Below, piece after piece: positions 1 to 7,024 of a stretch of DNA of 47,833 bases (position 1 is the stretch's first letter; the number at the start of each line of letters is the position of its first letter). The notes under the pieces are model-generated. The model was given only the letters and a program-made list of their open reading frames with translations, did not search any database and was not told the DNA's origin. Source of the DNA: Streptomyces ficellus. GTDB lineage: Bacteria > Actinomycetota > Actinomycetes > Streptomycetales > Streptomycetaceae. The stretch lies in the NCBI RefSeq assembly GCF_030406405.1, contig NZ_JAUEPL010000030.1, forward strand, positions 35,852 to 83,684, written 5' to 3'. The position numbers and the translations under genes were made by a program.

Positions 1-479
1 TCGCGACGCTCGGTGGCGGCCAGCCGGTCCGCCTGCCGCTGGGCGTGGACGAAAACGGCGGTGGCGATCGCCGCGGCGGCGGGCGGCGCGACCAGCAGCA
101 CCGGATCGACCCCGGCGTCCGTCAGCTGGAGCAGCGCGGCCACGACGAACACGGTGAGCAGCGTCACCAGCACGAGCGCGGCGCGCGGCGGCAGTGTCCG
201 CAGCCCGGCGTACAGCAGCGGTACCGCGCACAGCGCGAAGCTCGGCGCCAGCACCACCAGCACCATCCACACCGCCACGACCGTGAACAGCCAGGGAAGC
301 CGGTGCGGCACCGGCAGCACGTACAGCACCGCGAGCGCCACCGAGAGCGCCACGACCCACGGGCCGAGCTCCGCCCACGGGTGGCGCAGCAGGAACCGCG
401 CCAGCGAGGCGCCGAGCAGCGCGAAGAACGCGGCGTGCATCACCCGGGCCAGCCAGCGGGCGTCGGGATCCTGGTCCAC
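1..479 (-). CDS. Sensor histidine kinase, SenS-like, N-terminal part (runs off left edge)
   Basis: The minus-strand frame is open from position 479 to the window edge, so only about 159 N-terminal residues are visible. They form five or six hydrophobic segments separated by short loops, then a charged stretch rich in Arg, Gln and Ala that looks like the start of a dimerisation helix. This matches the membrane part of a NarL-type two-component kinase; the catalytic domain and probable response regulator lie outside. I chose the GTG at 479 because an AAGGGAG ribosome site lies about five bases upstream; the GTG at 485 overlaps that site. The divergent neighbour encodes an HbpS-like haem-binding protein. 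In S. reticuli HbpS modulates the kinase SenS, so I infer a SenS homologue from context. No kinase motif is visible here. Confidence 0.72.
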   Translation of the reverse strand, partial: MDQDPDARWLARVMHAAFFALLGASLARFLLRHPWAELGPWVVALSVALAVLYVLPVPHRLPWLFTVVAVWMVLVVLAPSFALCAVPLLYAGLRTLPPRAALVLVTLLTVFVVAALLQLTDAGVDPVLLVAPPAAAAIATAVFVHAQRQADRLAATERR

Positions 480-492
480 GGCCACTCCCTTC

Positions 493-508
493 CGTACGAC
501 GTCGTACG
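493..508. promoter_or_regulatory. Perfect 16-bp palindrome upstream of the sensor kinase gene
   Basis: The sequence CGTACGACGTCGTACG equals its own reverse complement. A partial copy (CCGTACGACGTCAT) follows at 527-540. It lies 14 bases upstream of the kinase start, where a bound protein would block transcription of the kinase gene. It may be an operator for the cognate response regulator; this is inference only. Confidence 0.45.
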
Positions 509-561
509 ACTCGACCGACTGGACTCCGTACGACGTCATCCTCACCCGGGCGCGGCGCGGC

Positions 562-585
562 GGGGTCAACCGATCGGTTGACCCC
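562..585. promoter_or_regulatory. Perfect 24-bp palindrome, TetR-operator-like
   Basis: Both arms read GGGGTCAAC, joined by CGATCG, so the whole 24 bases are self-complementary. The centre AACCGATCGGTT resembles operators of TetR-family repressors. It lies between the divergent sensor kinase and HbpS-like genes, 64 bases before the latter's start codon. No TetR-type gene is present in the window, so the binding protein is unknown. A SenR-type regulator is an alternative. Confidence 0.5.
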
Positions 586-649
586 GGGCCCCTGGTGGCG
601 GGCCCAGGATCGACAGCAGGTCCGGGTCACCCACCACCAAGGAGTCCCC

Positions 650-697
650 ATGAAGAACATGACGAAGATGACGAAGATCAAGAAGATGACGACGATG
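650..697 (+). repeat. 9-bp tandem repeats with five in-frame ATG codons at the start of the HbpS-like gene
   Basis: The unit ATGACGAAG occurs twice in tandem, flanked by variants (ATGAAGAAC, ATCAAGAAG, ATGACGACG). It encodes a Met-Thr-Lys-rich n-region ahead of the signal peptide. Copy-number changes would lengthen or shorten the positively charged n-region without shifting the frame. Confidence 0.6.
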
Positions 698-1252
698 TCG
701 CCGCGTGCCCGTGTCCTGACCGGTGCCGTCGCCGCCGCCGTACTGTCCGCGGGCACCTTCGGCGCCATGTCGGCGAACGCCGCCCCGGCCGCCGCGCCCG
801 CCGCCGCGCCCGCGCAGAGTGCCGCGCGGAGTGTCAGCGACCACCACCTGCGCACCACCACCCACCTCACCATCGAGGCCGCCACCAAGGCCGCCGAGGC
901 CACCCTGAAGGCCGCCGAGAAGGACGACCAGCGCGTCACCGTCGCCGTCGTGGACCGCAACGGCACCACCCTGGTCACCCTGCGCGGCGACGGCGCCGGC
1001 CCGCAGTCGTACGAGTCGGCCATACGCAAGGCGTTCACCGCCGTGTCCTGGAACGCCCCGACGTCCGAGCTGGTCAAGCGGCTCCAGACCACCCCGACGC
1101 TGAAGGACATCCCCGGCACGCTGTTCCTCGGCGGCGGCGCCCCCGTCACCGCCGGTGGCGCGCCCATCGCGGGCATCGGCGTCGCGGGCGCGCCCAGTGG
1201 CGACCTGGACGAGAAGTACGCGCGGGCGGGCGTGGCGGCGCTGGGCCGCTGA
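650..1252 (+). CDS. Secreted haem-binding protein, HbpS/GlcG (DUF336) family
   Basis: A 200-residue protein with a Lys/Met-rich N-terminus (1-21), a hydrophobic signal segment (22-44) and a likely cleavage site after SANA at 44. The mature part (about 60-200) has the HbpS/GlcG fold signature: a helix starting TIEAATKAAEA, the strand VTVAVVDRNG, and the Gly-rich end FLGGGAPV...IAGIGVAGA. In S. reticuli, HbpS binds haem outside the cell and interacts with the membrane kinase SenS to control oxidative-stress genes. The divergent kinase at 1-479 supports the same role. An AAGGAG ribosome site lies five bases before the ATG at 650. Five in-frame ATG codons fall within the first 48 bases, which is odd (see repeat). 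Family assignment is firm; haem binding is by homology. Confidence 0.82.
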   Translation: MKNMTKMTKIKKMTTMSPRARVLTGAVAAAVLSAGTFGAMSANAAPAAAPAAAPAQSAARSVSDHHLRTTTHLTIEAATKAAEATLKAAEKDDQRVTVAVVDRNGTTLVTLRGDGAGPQSYESAIRKAFTAVSWNAPTSELVKRLQTTPTLKDIPGTLFLGGGAPVTAGGAPIAGIGVAGAPSGDLDEKYARAGVAALGR

Positions 1253-1260
1253 CGAATGCC

Positions 1261-1280
1261 GTGATCCGTACGATCACGGG
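1261..1280 (+). promoter_or_regulatory. Leaderless-type promoter with an embedded inverted repeat for the M1 peptidase gene
   Basis: A -10-like TACGAT (1269-1274) lies six bases before the GTG at 1281, the spacing of a leaderless transcript. It overlaps the inverted repeat GTGATC-CGTAC-GATCAC (1261-1277), which could be an operator covering the promoter. No good ribosome site precedes the GTG, which fits leaderless translation. Confidence 0.42.
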
Positions 1281-2729
1281 GTGGACCTACACATCCGTGC
1301 CGTCGCCGTCGCCGTCGCCGTCACCGTGGCCGCCGCCTCCGTACTCCTCACCGGCACCGGCTGCACCGGCGGCGGCGAAGCCGGCAGCGGCACCGGCACC
1401 CGCACCGGTACCGGCGGCGTGCACGGCAAGCCCGGCGCGGCCGGGCTGCGCGACCCGTACTTCCCCAGGCTCGGCAACGGCGGCTACGACGTCCGGCACT
1501 ACGCGCTGACCCTCGCCTACGACCCCGCCACCAACCGCCTGACCGGCACCGCCGACATCACCGCCCGCGCCACCCAGGCCCTCAGCGCCTTCAACGTCGA
1601 CCTCACCGGCCTGACCGTCGACCGCGCCACGGTCGACGGCCGCCCCGCCTCCGTCCGCCGCGCCGGCCACGAGCTCACCCTCCGCCCGGCCGCCGGCCTC
1701 GGCGCCGGCGACACCTTCCGTACCGTCATCGGCTACTCCGGCGAGCCGGTCACCGTCACCGACGAGGACGGGGCGGAGGAGGGCTGGGTGAGGACCCGGG
1801 ACGGCGCGGTCGCGCTCGGCCAGCCGACCGGCTCGATGGCCTGGTTCCCCGGCAACCACCACCCCTCCGACAAGGCCACCTACGCCGTCACCGTCACCGT
1901 CCCCAAGGGCTACCAGGCCGTATCCAACGGTGAGGTGGCGCAGCGGCGCACCGGCGGCGACGGCCGTACGACCGTCACCTGGCGCTCCGCCGAGCCGATG
2001 GCGAGCTACCTGGCGACGCTCGCCGTCGGCAAGTACCGGACGAAAACCTTCCGTACGCCGTCCGGGCTGCCCGTGCACACCGCCACCCGGGGCAATCCGG
2101 CGCTGCTGGCCCGGATTCCCGAGCTGCTGGCGTGGGAGGTGGAGAACTTCGGCCCCTACCCCTTCTCCTCCATCGGCGCGATCGTCGACCCCACGGTGGA
2201 GGTCGGGTACGCGCTGGAGACGCAGAGCAGGCCGTTCTTCGCGGCGGGCACCTTCGATCCGCTCACGCTGGTGCACGAACTCGCCCACCAGTGGTACGGC
2301 AACTCCGTCTCGCCCGAGTCGTGGCGGGACATGTGGCTCAACGAGAGCTTCGCGACGTACGCCGAGTGGCTGTACGCGGAGGACTTCGCCGAGACGCCGG
2401 CCGAGGTGAGTTTCGCCGCCGCCTTCGCCGACGAACGGAACTGGGCGTTCCCGCCCGCCGATCCGCCCACGGCCGCGGACATCTCGGAGCCGCCGGTGTA
2501 CGGGCGGGGCGCGATGGTGCTGCACAAGGTGCGCCAGGCGGTCGGCGACGACACGTTCTTCGGCATCCTGCGCGGCTGGGCGGCGGAGCACCGGCACGGC
2601 AACGCCTCGACGCAGGACTTCACGCGGTACGTGGAGGAGAAGTCGGGCGAGGACCTGACCGGCCTGTGGGACACCTGGCTGTACGGCGAAAAACGCCCTG
2701 CGGGGCCTGCTACAGGGCCTTCCGCATGA
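1281..2729 (+). CDS. M1-family zinc metallopeptidase (aminopeptidase N type), probable lipoprotein
   Basis: A protein of about 482 residues. The N-terminus is a hydrophobic Ala/Val signal segment ending LTGTGC, a loose lipobox, so surface lipid attachment is likely but not certain. After an N-terminal beta domain (about 50-230) comes the gluzincin core: HELAHQW (H332, E333, H336) and NESF (E355). The H-E-X-X-H-X18-E spacing is exact, and the catalytic residues are intact. The upstream Gly-X-Met-Glu-Asn exopeptidase loop reads YALETQ, as in streptomycete members. It lacks the long C-terminal ERAP-like region, so it is a short M1 enzyme. The start is set at GTG 1281 by the leaderless promoter. 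The 3' end overlaps the convergent GNAT gene by 20 bases. Confidence 0.87.
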   Translation: MDLHIRAVAVAVAVTVAAASVLLTGTGCTGGGEAGSGTGTRTGTGGVHGKPGAAGLRDPYFPRLGNGGYDVRHYALTLAYDPATNRLTGTADITARATQALSAFNVDLTGLTVDRATVDGRPASVRRAGHELTLRPAAGLGAGDTFRTVIGYSGEPVTVTDEDGAEEGWVRTRDGAVALGQPTGSMAWFPGNHHPSDKATYAVTVTVPKGYQAVSNGEVAQRRTGGDGRTTVTWRSAEPMASYLATLAVGKYRTKTFRTPSGLPVHTATRGNPALLARIPELLAWEVENFGPYPFSSIGAIVDPTVEVGYALETQSRPFFAAGTFDPLTLVHELAHQWYGNSVSPESWRDMWLNESFATYAEWLYAEDFAETPAEVSFAAAFADERNWAFPPADPPTAADISEPPVYGRGAMVLHKVRQAVGDDTFFGILRGWAAEHRHGNASTQDFTRYVEEKSGEDLTGLWDTWLYGEKRPAGPATGPSA

Positions 2730-3222
2730 CGACGCAGTCGCGGCCGAGCCGCTGATCCTTGCGGCGGTCGACCTCCTCGTACCCGAGGGCGCGCCAGAAG
2801 GCGAGGGCCTTGGGATTGTTGTCGAGGACGGCGAGCTTGACGCCCTGTCGGCCGCGTTCCCGGAACCGCTTCTCGACGATCTCGGCCAGCTCGCGGCCGA
2901 AGCCGACCCGGTGGTCGCGGGCGTGCACCATCAGCAGGCCGATCCACGGGTCCGGGTCGTCGGGGTCGGGGTGGTGAGCCCGGGTCACCGAAACGCCGAT
3001 CACGTGACCGGCCGAACGGGCGAGCAGCACCTCGGTGTCGGGGTGCGACAGCTCGTGGGCGAGCGAGGCGGCGACCTGCTCGGGCCGGATGTCGTCGGGG
3101 TCCGGGAAGTCCCCGCTGAGCTGCTGGAACTCCCGGTTCGACGCGTACAGCTCGGTGAGTTCGGTCAGGAGCGGCCCGGGCAGGGCGCCGTCCTCACCGG
3201 CCTCCAGTGGTTCGACGATCAT
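2710..3222 (-). CDS. GNAT-family N-acetyltransferase
   Basis: A 170-residue single-domain protein with the GNAT pattern. Strands include WIGLLMVHARDHRVGFGREL, where the last part is the acetyl-CoA pyrophosphate loop equivalent (R-x-x-G-x-G/A). It is followed by a helix and the C-terminal LAVLDNNPKALAFWRALGY motif typical of RimI-like acetyltransferases. The substrate cannot be deduced. A TACCGT box (minus strand, 3229-3234) lies six bases before ATG 3222, so the transcript is probably leaderless. The gene ends inside the convergent M1 peptidase gene. Confidence 0.85.
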   Translation of the reverse strand: MIVEPLEAGEDGALPGPLLTELTELYASNREFQQLSGDFPDPDDIRPEQVAASLAHELSHPDTEVLLARSAGHVIGVSVTRAHHPDPDDPDPWIGLLMVHARDHRVGFGRELAEIVEKRFRERGRQGVKLAVLDNNPKALAFWRALGYEEVDRRKDQRLGRDCVVMRKAL

Positions 3223-3235
3223 GCGGCCACGGTAG

Positions 3236-3264
3236 GGCCCCGGGGCGGGCTTCGCCCCGGGGCC
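3236..3264 (-). terminator. Strong GC hairpin after terD
   Basis: Perfect 12-bp stem (GGCCCCGGGGCG with its complement) and a five-base loop, directly downstream of the TerD gene on the minus strand. It has no T-run, as is usual for streptomycete terminators. It also covers the -35 area of the GNAT promoter. Confidence 0.6.
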
Positions 3265-3284
3265 ACAGCCGTTCAGGGGTGGTG

Positions 3285-3860
3285 TCAGAGGTTGACGCCG
3301 AAGTCGCGGGCGATGCCCTCCAGGCCGGAGGCGTAGCCCTGGCCGACGGCGCGGAACTTCCACTCCGAGCCGTTGCGGTACAGCTCGCCGAAGACCATGG
3401 CGGTCTCGGTGGCGGCGTCCTCGCTCAGGTCGTAGCGGGCGAGCTCCGCGCCGCCGGCCTGGTTGACGATGCGGATGTACGCGTTGCGCACCTGGCCGAA
3501 GTTCTGGGAGCGGTTGACCGCGTCGTAGATGGAGACCGGGAAGACGATCTTGTCGACGTTCGCCGGGAGACCGGCCAGGTTGACGTTGATCTGCTCGTCG
3601 TCGCCGCCGCCCTCGCCGGTGCGGTTGTCACCGGTGTGGACGATGGTCTGGTCGGGGGTGGACTTGTTGTTGAAGAAGACGAAGTGCGCGTCGGAGGCGA
3701 CCTTGCCGGAGCCGTCGACGCCGATCGCCGAGGCGTCGAGGTCGAAGTCGGTGCCGGTGGTCGTACGGACGTCCCAGCCGAGGCCCACAGTGACGGCGGT
3801 CAGTCCCGGCGCCTCCTTGGTCAGCGAGACATTGCCGCCCTTGGACAGGCTTACAGCCAT
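3285..3860 (-). CDS. terD: TerD-family stress protein (calcium-binding, tellurium-resistance type)
   Basis: A 191-residue protein of normal TerD length. It begins MAVSLSKGGNVSLTKEAPGL and contains the DFDLDASA calcium-binding stretch (about residues 36-43), followed by FFNNKSTPDQTIVHTGDNRTGEGGGDDE, the second acidic cluster of the family (quoted in parts: FFNNKS, TGDNRTGEGG, DDE). The C-terminal YRNGSEWKFRAVGQGY motif is also present. Family members act in the cytoplasm or at the membrane in stress and, in streptomycetes, in differentiation; the biochemical role is unsettled. An AAAGGGA ribosome site precedes the ATG. It stands alone here, without other ter genes. The symbol denotes the family. 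Confidence 0.9.
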   Translation of the reverse strand: MAVSLSKGGNVSLTKEAPGLTAVTVGLGWDVRTTTGTDFDLDASAIGVDGSGKVASDAHFVFFNNKSTPDQTIVHTGDNRTGEGGGDDEQINVNLAGLPANVDKIVFPVSIYDAVNRSQNFGQVRNAYIRIVNQAGGAELARYDLSEDAATETAMVFGELYRNGSEWKFRAVGQGYASGLEGIARDFGVNL

Positions 3861-3972
3861 GGGAAGTCCCTTTCTTCATGCATCGGTGACGTCACAGCAC
3901 ATAACGCGCAGCGTGACCGAGTGGTTCCAGGCGGGGAAAACGGGATGACGTGACCGCGTCGGGACGGGGAAC

Positions 3973-4410
3973 ATGGAGGGCATGTCCGGTCCCTATGTCA
4001 TCCGCGGTTCGGTCTGCCTGCCGGAGGCCGAGCTGATGTGGCGTTTCTCCAGGTCGTCCGGGCCGGGCGGGCAGCACGTCAACACCAGCGACTCCCAGGT
4101 GGAGCTGCGCTTCGACCTGGTGCGTACGCAGGCGCTGCCGCCGGTCTGGAAGGAGCGCGCGCTGAGCCGTCTGGCGGGCCGGCTGGTCGACGGGGTGCTC
4201 ACCGTCCGCGCCTCCGAGCACCGCTCGCAGTGGCGCAACCGGGAGACGGCGGCGGTCCGGCTGGCGTCCCTGCTGGCCGAGGCGACGGCGCCGCCGCCCA
4301 AGCCCCGCCGCCCGACGAAGATCCCGCGCGGCATCAACGAGCGCCGCCTGCGCGAGAAGAAGCACCGCGCCGAAACCAAACGCGGCCGCTCGCCCCGCGA
4401 CTGGTCCTGA
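3973..4410 (+). CDS. arfB: Peptidyl-tRNA hydrolase ArfB-like ribosome-rescue factor
   Basis: A 145-residue protein with the release-factor catalytic loop RSSGPGGQHVNTS; GGQ is at residues 32-34. It is followed by a short alpha/beta domain and a strongly basic tail (KPRRPTK...EKKHRAETKRGR) that inserts in the mRNA channel of stalled ribosomes in ArfB/YaeJ proteins. No codon-recognition domain is present, which separates it from RF1 and RF2. It would hydrolyse peptidyl-tRNA on ribosomes lacking a stop codon. ATG 3973 is used; ATG 3982 is an alternative preceded by GGAGG at short spacing. It faces the flavin reductase gene tail to tail. Confidence 0.88.
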   Translation: MEGMSGPYVIRGSVCLPEAELMWRFSRSSGPGGQHVNTSDSQVELRFDLVRTQALPPVWKERALSRLAGRLVDGVLTVRASEHRSQWRNRETAAVRLASLLAEATAPPPKPRRPTKIPRGINERRLREKKHRAETKRGRSPRDWS

Positions 4411-4424
4411 GCCCCCGCGGGGGC
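4411..4424. terminator. Possible short bidirectional hairpin between arfB and the flavin reductase gene
   Basis: The palindrome GCCCCCGCGGGGGC begins immediately after the arfB stop codon and lies seven bases from the end of the convergent gene. Its small loop makes it a weak terminator candidate. Confidence 0.3.
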
Positions 4425-4431
4425 GCCCCCG

Positions 4432-4983
4432 TCAGGACAGGTGCCGGTAGCGCCCGCGGAAGTACGTCAGCGGGTTGCCCTCGCCGCCGGGGAAGCCGAC
4501 CTTCAGCACCCGGCCGATCACCAGCGTGTGGTCACCCGCCGCCACACGCTGTTCCGTGCGGCACTCCAGCGTCGCCAGCGACCCGTCCACCAGCGGCGCG
4601 CCGCTCACCTCGCCGCGCGCGCACGGGATGTCCGCGAACAGCAGCCGGTCGCTGACGCGGCCCTTCATCGCGAACCGGCCCGCGACGTGCCGCTGGCCCT
4701 CGGAGAGGATCGACACGCCCCACACCGGCTGCTCCGCGAGCAGGTCGTCCATGCGGGAGCCGTCGCGCAGGCTCACCAGCACCAGCGGCGGGTCCAGTGA
4801 CACGGACATGAAGGACGTCGCCGTCATGCCGACGTCCTCGCCTCTCGGGCCGTCGTCCGGATCGTGCGCCGTGACCAGCACCACACCGGCGGCCAGGCGG
4901 GACATCGCGGCCCGGAAGTCGTCGTTGCTCACCCCCTCAGGATGAGGGACGGCAGGGGTGGGAGACTGAGTCGTCGGCAGCAC
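4432..4983 (-). CDS. Flavin reductase-like FMN-binding protein
   Basis: A 183-residue protein of the flavin_reduct (split-barrel) family. The signature is FRAAMSRLAAGVVLVTA, then GMTATSFMSVSLDPPLVLVS (FMN phosphate-binding region), WGVSILSEGQ, RF and the late GDHTLVIGRV. Members reduce free FMN/FAD with NAD(P)H, often as the small partner of two-component monooxygenases. No monooxygenase gene is adjacent, so the partner is unknown. The start is uncertain: GTG 4983 is used, and an internal GTG about 18 codons downstream is possible because the first residues are Pro-rich and not conserved-looking. Confidence 0.84.
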   Translation of the reverse strand: MLPTTQSPTPAVPHPEGVSNDDFRAAMSRLAAGVVLVTAHDPDDGPRGEDVGMTATSFMSVSLDPPLVLVSLRDGSRMDDLLAEQPVWGVSILSEGQRHVAGRFAMKGRVSDRLLFADIPCARGEVSGAPLVDGSLATLECRTEQRVAAGDHTLVIGRVLKVGFPGGEGNPLTYFRGRYRHLS

Positions 4984-5124
4984 ACCGGGAACGCTAACCG
5001 TGCCCGCCGCCGGCCCGCATCGGGCCCAGGGACCAGGCCGGTCCTAGGTCCAGGGCCGCATACCGGGCGGACAGGACCCGCACGGAACCGCCATCGGCTC
5101 GGGCCCGGCACCAATATCATTCTT

Positions 5125-5140
5125 TGTGACTTGAGTCACA
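5125..5140. promoter_or_regulatory. Crp-type binding site upstream of cdgB
   Basis: The 16-mer TGTGACTTGAGTCACA has seven-base perfect arms. It fits both the E. coli CRP half-sites (TGTGA-N6-TCACA) and the streptomycete Crp motif as I recall it (GTG-N6-GNCAC). It lies about 130 bases before the cdgB start codon and next to the BldD-like site. Confidence 0.6.
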
Positions 5141-5154
5141 GAGGCCAGGTTTTG

Positions 5155-5169
5155 TTGACCCTGTGTACC
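5155..5169 (+). promoter_or_regulatory. BldD-like box upstream of cdgB
   Basis: TTGACCCTGTGTACC agrees with the recalled BldD consensus nTnACnC(A/T)GnGTnAn at every specified position except the last A. The cdgB gene is an established BldD target in S. coelicolor, so this is the likely operator. TTGACC within it could also serve as a -35 hexamer, so BldD binding would block RNA polymerase. Confidence 0.58.
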
Positions 5170-5268
5170 TGGGGCACAGCTCGCTGTGATTCAGTGGCCG
5201 GTGACAGTGCAACACGAGCGCCGATGAGAACCCTGGAGTTGCTGTCGAGGTCTCGGGGAGAGCGAGCA

Positions 5269-6936
5269 ATGGAGACCGAGTCGGAGCCGTACGTCCGTCT
5301 TGCGACCCTGCGGCAGCTGCATCAGGTCGTCGCCAACCTCAACACGGCCCGAAGCCTGGCCGACACACTGCAGACCGTCGCCGATGGCGTCACCGCCGGC
5401 CTCGGCTACGAACTGGCCTGCGTCAACCTCGTACGCCCGGACGGTGACCTGGTCGTCGCCGCCTTCGCCGGCAGCGCCGCCGCCGAGGCCCTCATCACCG
5501 GCCGCGTCGGCTCCCGGGCCTCCTGGGAGCGCCGCCTGAGCATGGGCGAGGCCTGGGGTGAGTTGCGGTTCATACCGCACACCGAGGGCTGGGTCCTGAT
5601 AGAGGATGACGTGCCGCAGTGGCACACCGACGGCCCCGAGCCCCGCTTCGAGGACGAGTGGCACCCCCGCGACCGCCTCTACGCCCCGATGTACGCCTCC
5701 GGCAGCGGCCGCGAACTGCTCGGCGTCATCTCCGTCGACCGGCCGCGCAACGGCCGCCGCCCCGGCCCCTGGGGTCAGGAGGCGCTCCAGATGTACGCCT
5801 CGCAGGCCGCCATCGCGATCAGCAACGCCCGGCTCCGGGCCAATATGCAGCGCGCCCTGGTCCGCCTGGAGCGGGAGCAGCAGGCGCTGCGGGCCAGTGA
5901 AGAGTCGTTCCGGCAGGCCTTCGAGTACGCCCCGTCCGGCATGGCCATCGCCGAGATGGGCGGCGATCAGCACGGGCGGCTGCTGCGGGCCAACGACGCC
6001 CTGTGCCGGCTGCTGGGCCGCCCCGCCTCCGTCATGCGCCGGTACTCCTTCTCCGACCTGGTCCACCCCGAGGACATCGGCACCCTGCTGCGCACCTCCG
6101 CCGAGGGCGGCCGCGCCGAGCTGCGCCTCGCCCGCCGCGACGGCACGTACGTGTGGGTGTCCCTGCGCAACTCGGTGGTCGCCGACACCGCGGACGGGCC
6201 GCGCTTCCTGCTCACCCACGTCGAGGACATCGAGGAGCGCAAACGGCACGAGCTCCAGCTCGCCCACCGCGCCTCGCACGACGCGCTCACCGGCCTGCCC
6301 AACAGCGCCGAGCTGCGCGCCCGGCTCAGCTCCCGGCTGTGCTCCCGCCCCCACGCGGTGCGCTCGACGGCCGGCGGGCGCGACCCGGACAGCTACGACA
6401 GCTATGACAGCGGTGACTACGAGTACGGCGAGCGGGCCTACCGGGGCGACGGCTTCGACTTCGGCGGCTGCGCGGACCCGGGCGCGTACGACCCTCACGT
6501 ACACGCCATCGCGCCGGACGGGGAGGTCGACGACGGTACGAAGGGGCTCGCCGTGCTCTTCTGCGACCTGGACGGCTTCAAGTCGATCAACGACCGGTTC
6601 GGGCACCACACCGGTGACGCCGTGCTCATCGAGGTGGCCCACCGCCTGACCGCCGGGGTGCGGGACGGGGACACCGTGGCCCGGCTGGGCGGTGACGAGT
6701 TCGTCGTCCTCGCGGACGGGCTCGGCGCGGCCGACGCCGCCGATCTGGCCGTACGCCTGCGCAACGCGATCATTCCGCCGATCCGGGTGGACGGACGGGC
6801 GGTGCGCGTGGGGGCCAGTTTCGGGATCGGCTGGGCGGAGTGCGGAATGTCCGTCGAAGAGGTGCTGAACTCCGCTGACCAGCGCATGTACATCGAAAAG
6901 CGCTCCCGCTCGAAGGTCCACCGCAGGGCGGGGTAG
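5269..6936 (+). CDS. cdgB: Diguanylate cyclase with GAF, PAS/PAC and GGDEF domains (CdgB type)
   Basis: A 555-residue cytoplasmic protein. An N-terminal GAF domain spans about 20-180, a PAS/PAC domain about 205-330 (SFRQAFEYAPSGMAIAEM to HVEDIEERKRHE), then the cyclase domain from LTGLPN to the end. GGDEF is intact at 474-478. An inhibitory RxxD site (R465-D468) sits exactly five residues before it, so product feedback by c-di-GMP is expected. The catalytic domain is interrupted after its first helix by an acidic, Tyr/Gly-rich insert (about 355-424). The domain order matches CdgB, an active cyclase under BldD control that influences development. ATG 5269 is chosen because GGGGAG lies eight bases upstream; earlier in-frame starts give non-conserved sequence. 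Confidence 0.9.
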   Translation: METESEPYVRLATLRQLHQVVANLNTARSLADTLQTVADGVTAGLGYELACVNLVRPDGDLVVAAFAGSAAAEALITGRVGSRASWERRLSMGEAWGELRFIPHTEGWVLIEDDVPQWHTDGPEPRFEDEWHPRDRLYAPMYASGSGRELLGVISVDRPRNGRRPGPWGQEALQMYASQAAIAISNARLRANMQRALVRLEREQQALRASEESFRQAFEYAPSGMAIAEMGGDQHGRLLRANDALCRLLGRPASVMRRYSFSDLVHPEDIGTLLRTSAEGGRAELRLARRDGTYVWVSLRNSVVADTADGPRFLLTHVEDIEERKRHELQLAHRASHDALTGLPNSAELRARLSSRLCSRPHAVRSTAGGRDPDSYDSYDSGDYEYGERAYRGDGFDFGGCADPGAYDPHVHAIAPDGEVDDGTKGLAVLFCDLDGFKSINDRFGHHTGDAVLIEVAHRLTAGVRDGDTVARLGGDEFVVLADGLGAADAADLAVRLRNAIIPPIRVDGRAVRVGASFGIGWAECGMSVEEVLNSADQRMYIEKRSRSKVHRRAG

Positions 6937-7024
6937 GCCGCGGCCGCCGGGTCTGGTAGTCCGTTCGGGGTAGGCTCGCCCGGGTCGGTGACCGCTGGCG
7001 AGCAGGGATGAGGAGTGACCAGGG

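Noticed and set aside
13..1509. Long plus-strand open frames over the kinase and hbpS-like genes
   Set aside because: They are Ser/Thr/Arg-rich shadow frames with the usual high-GC bias. The real minus-strand frame encodes membrane helices, and the plus-strand frame at 650 has a signal peptide and family motifs.
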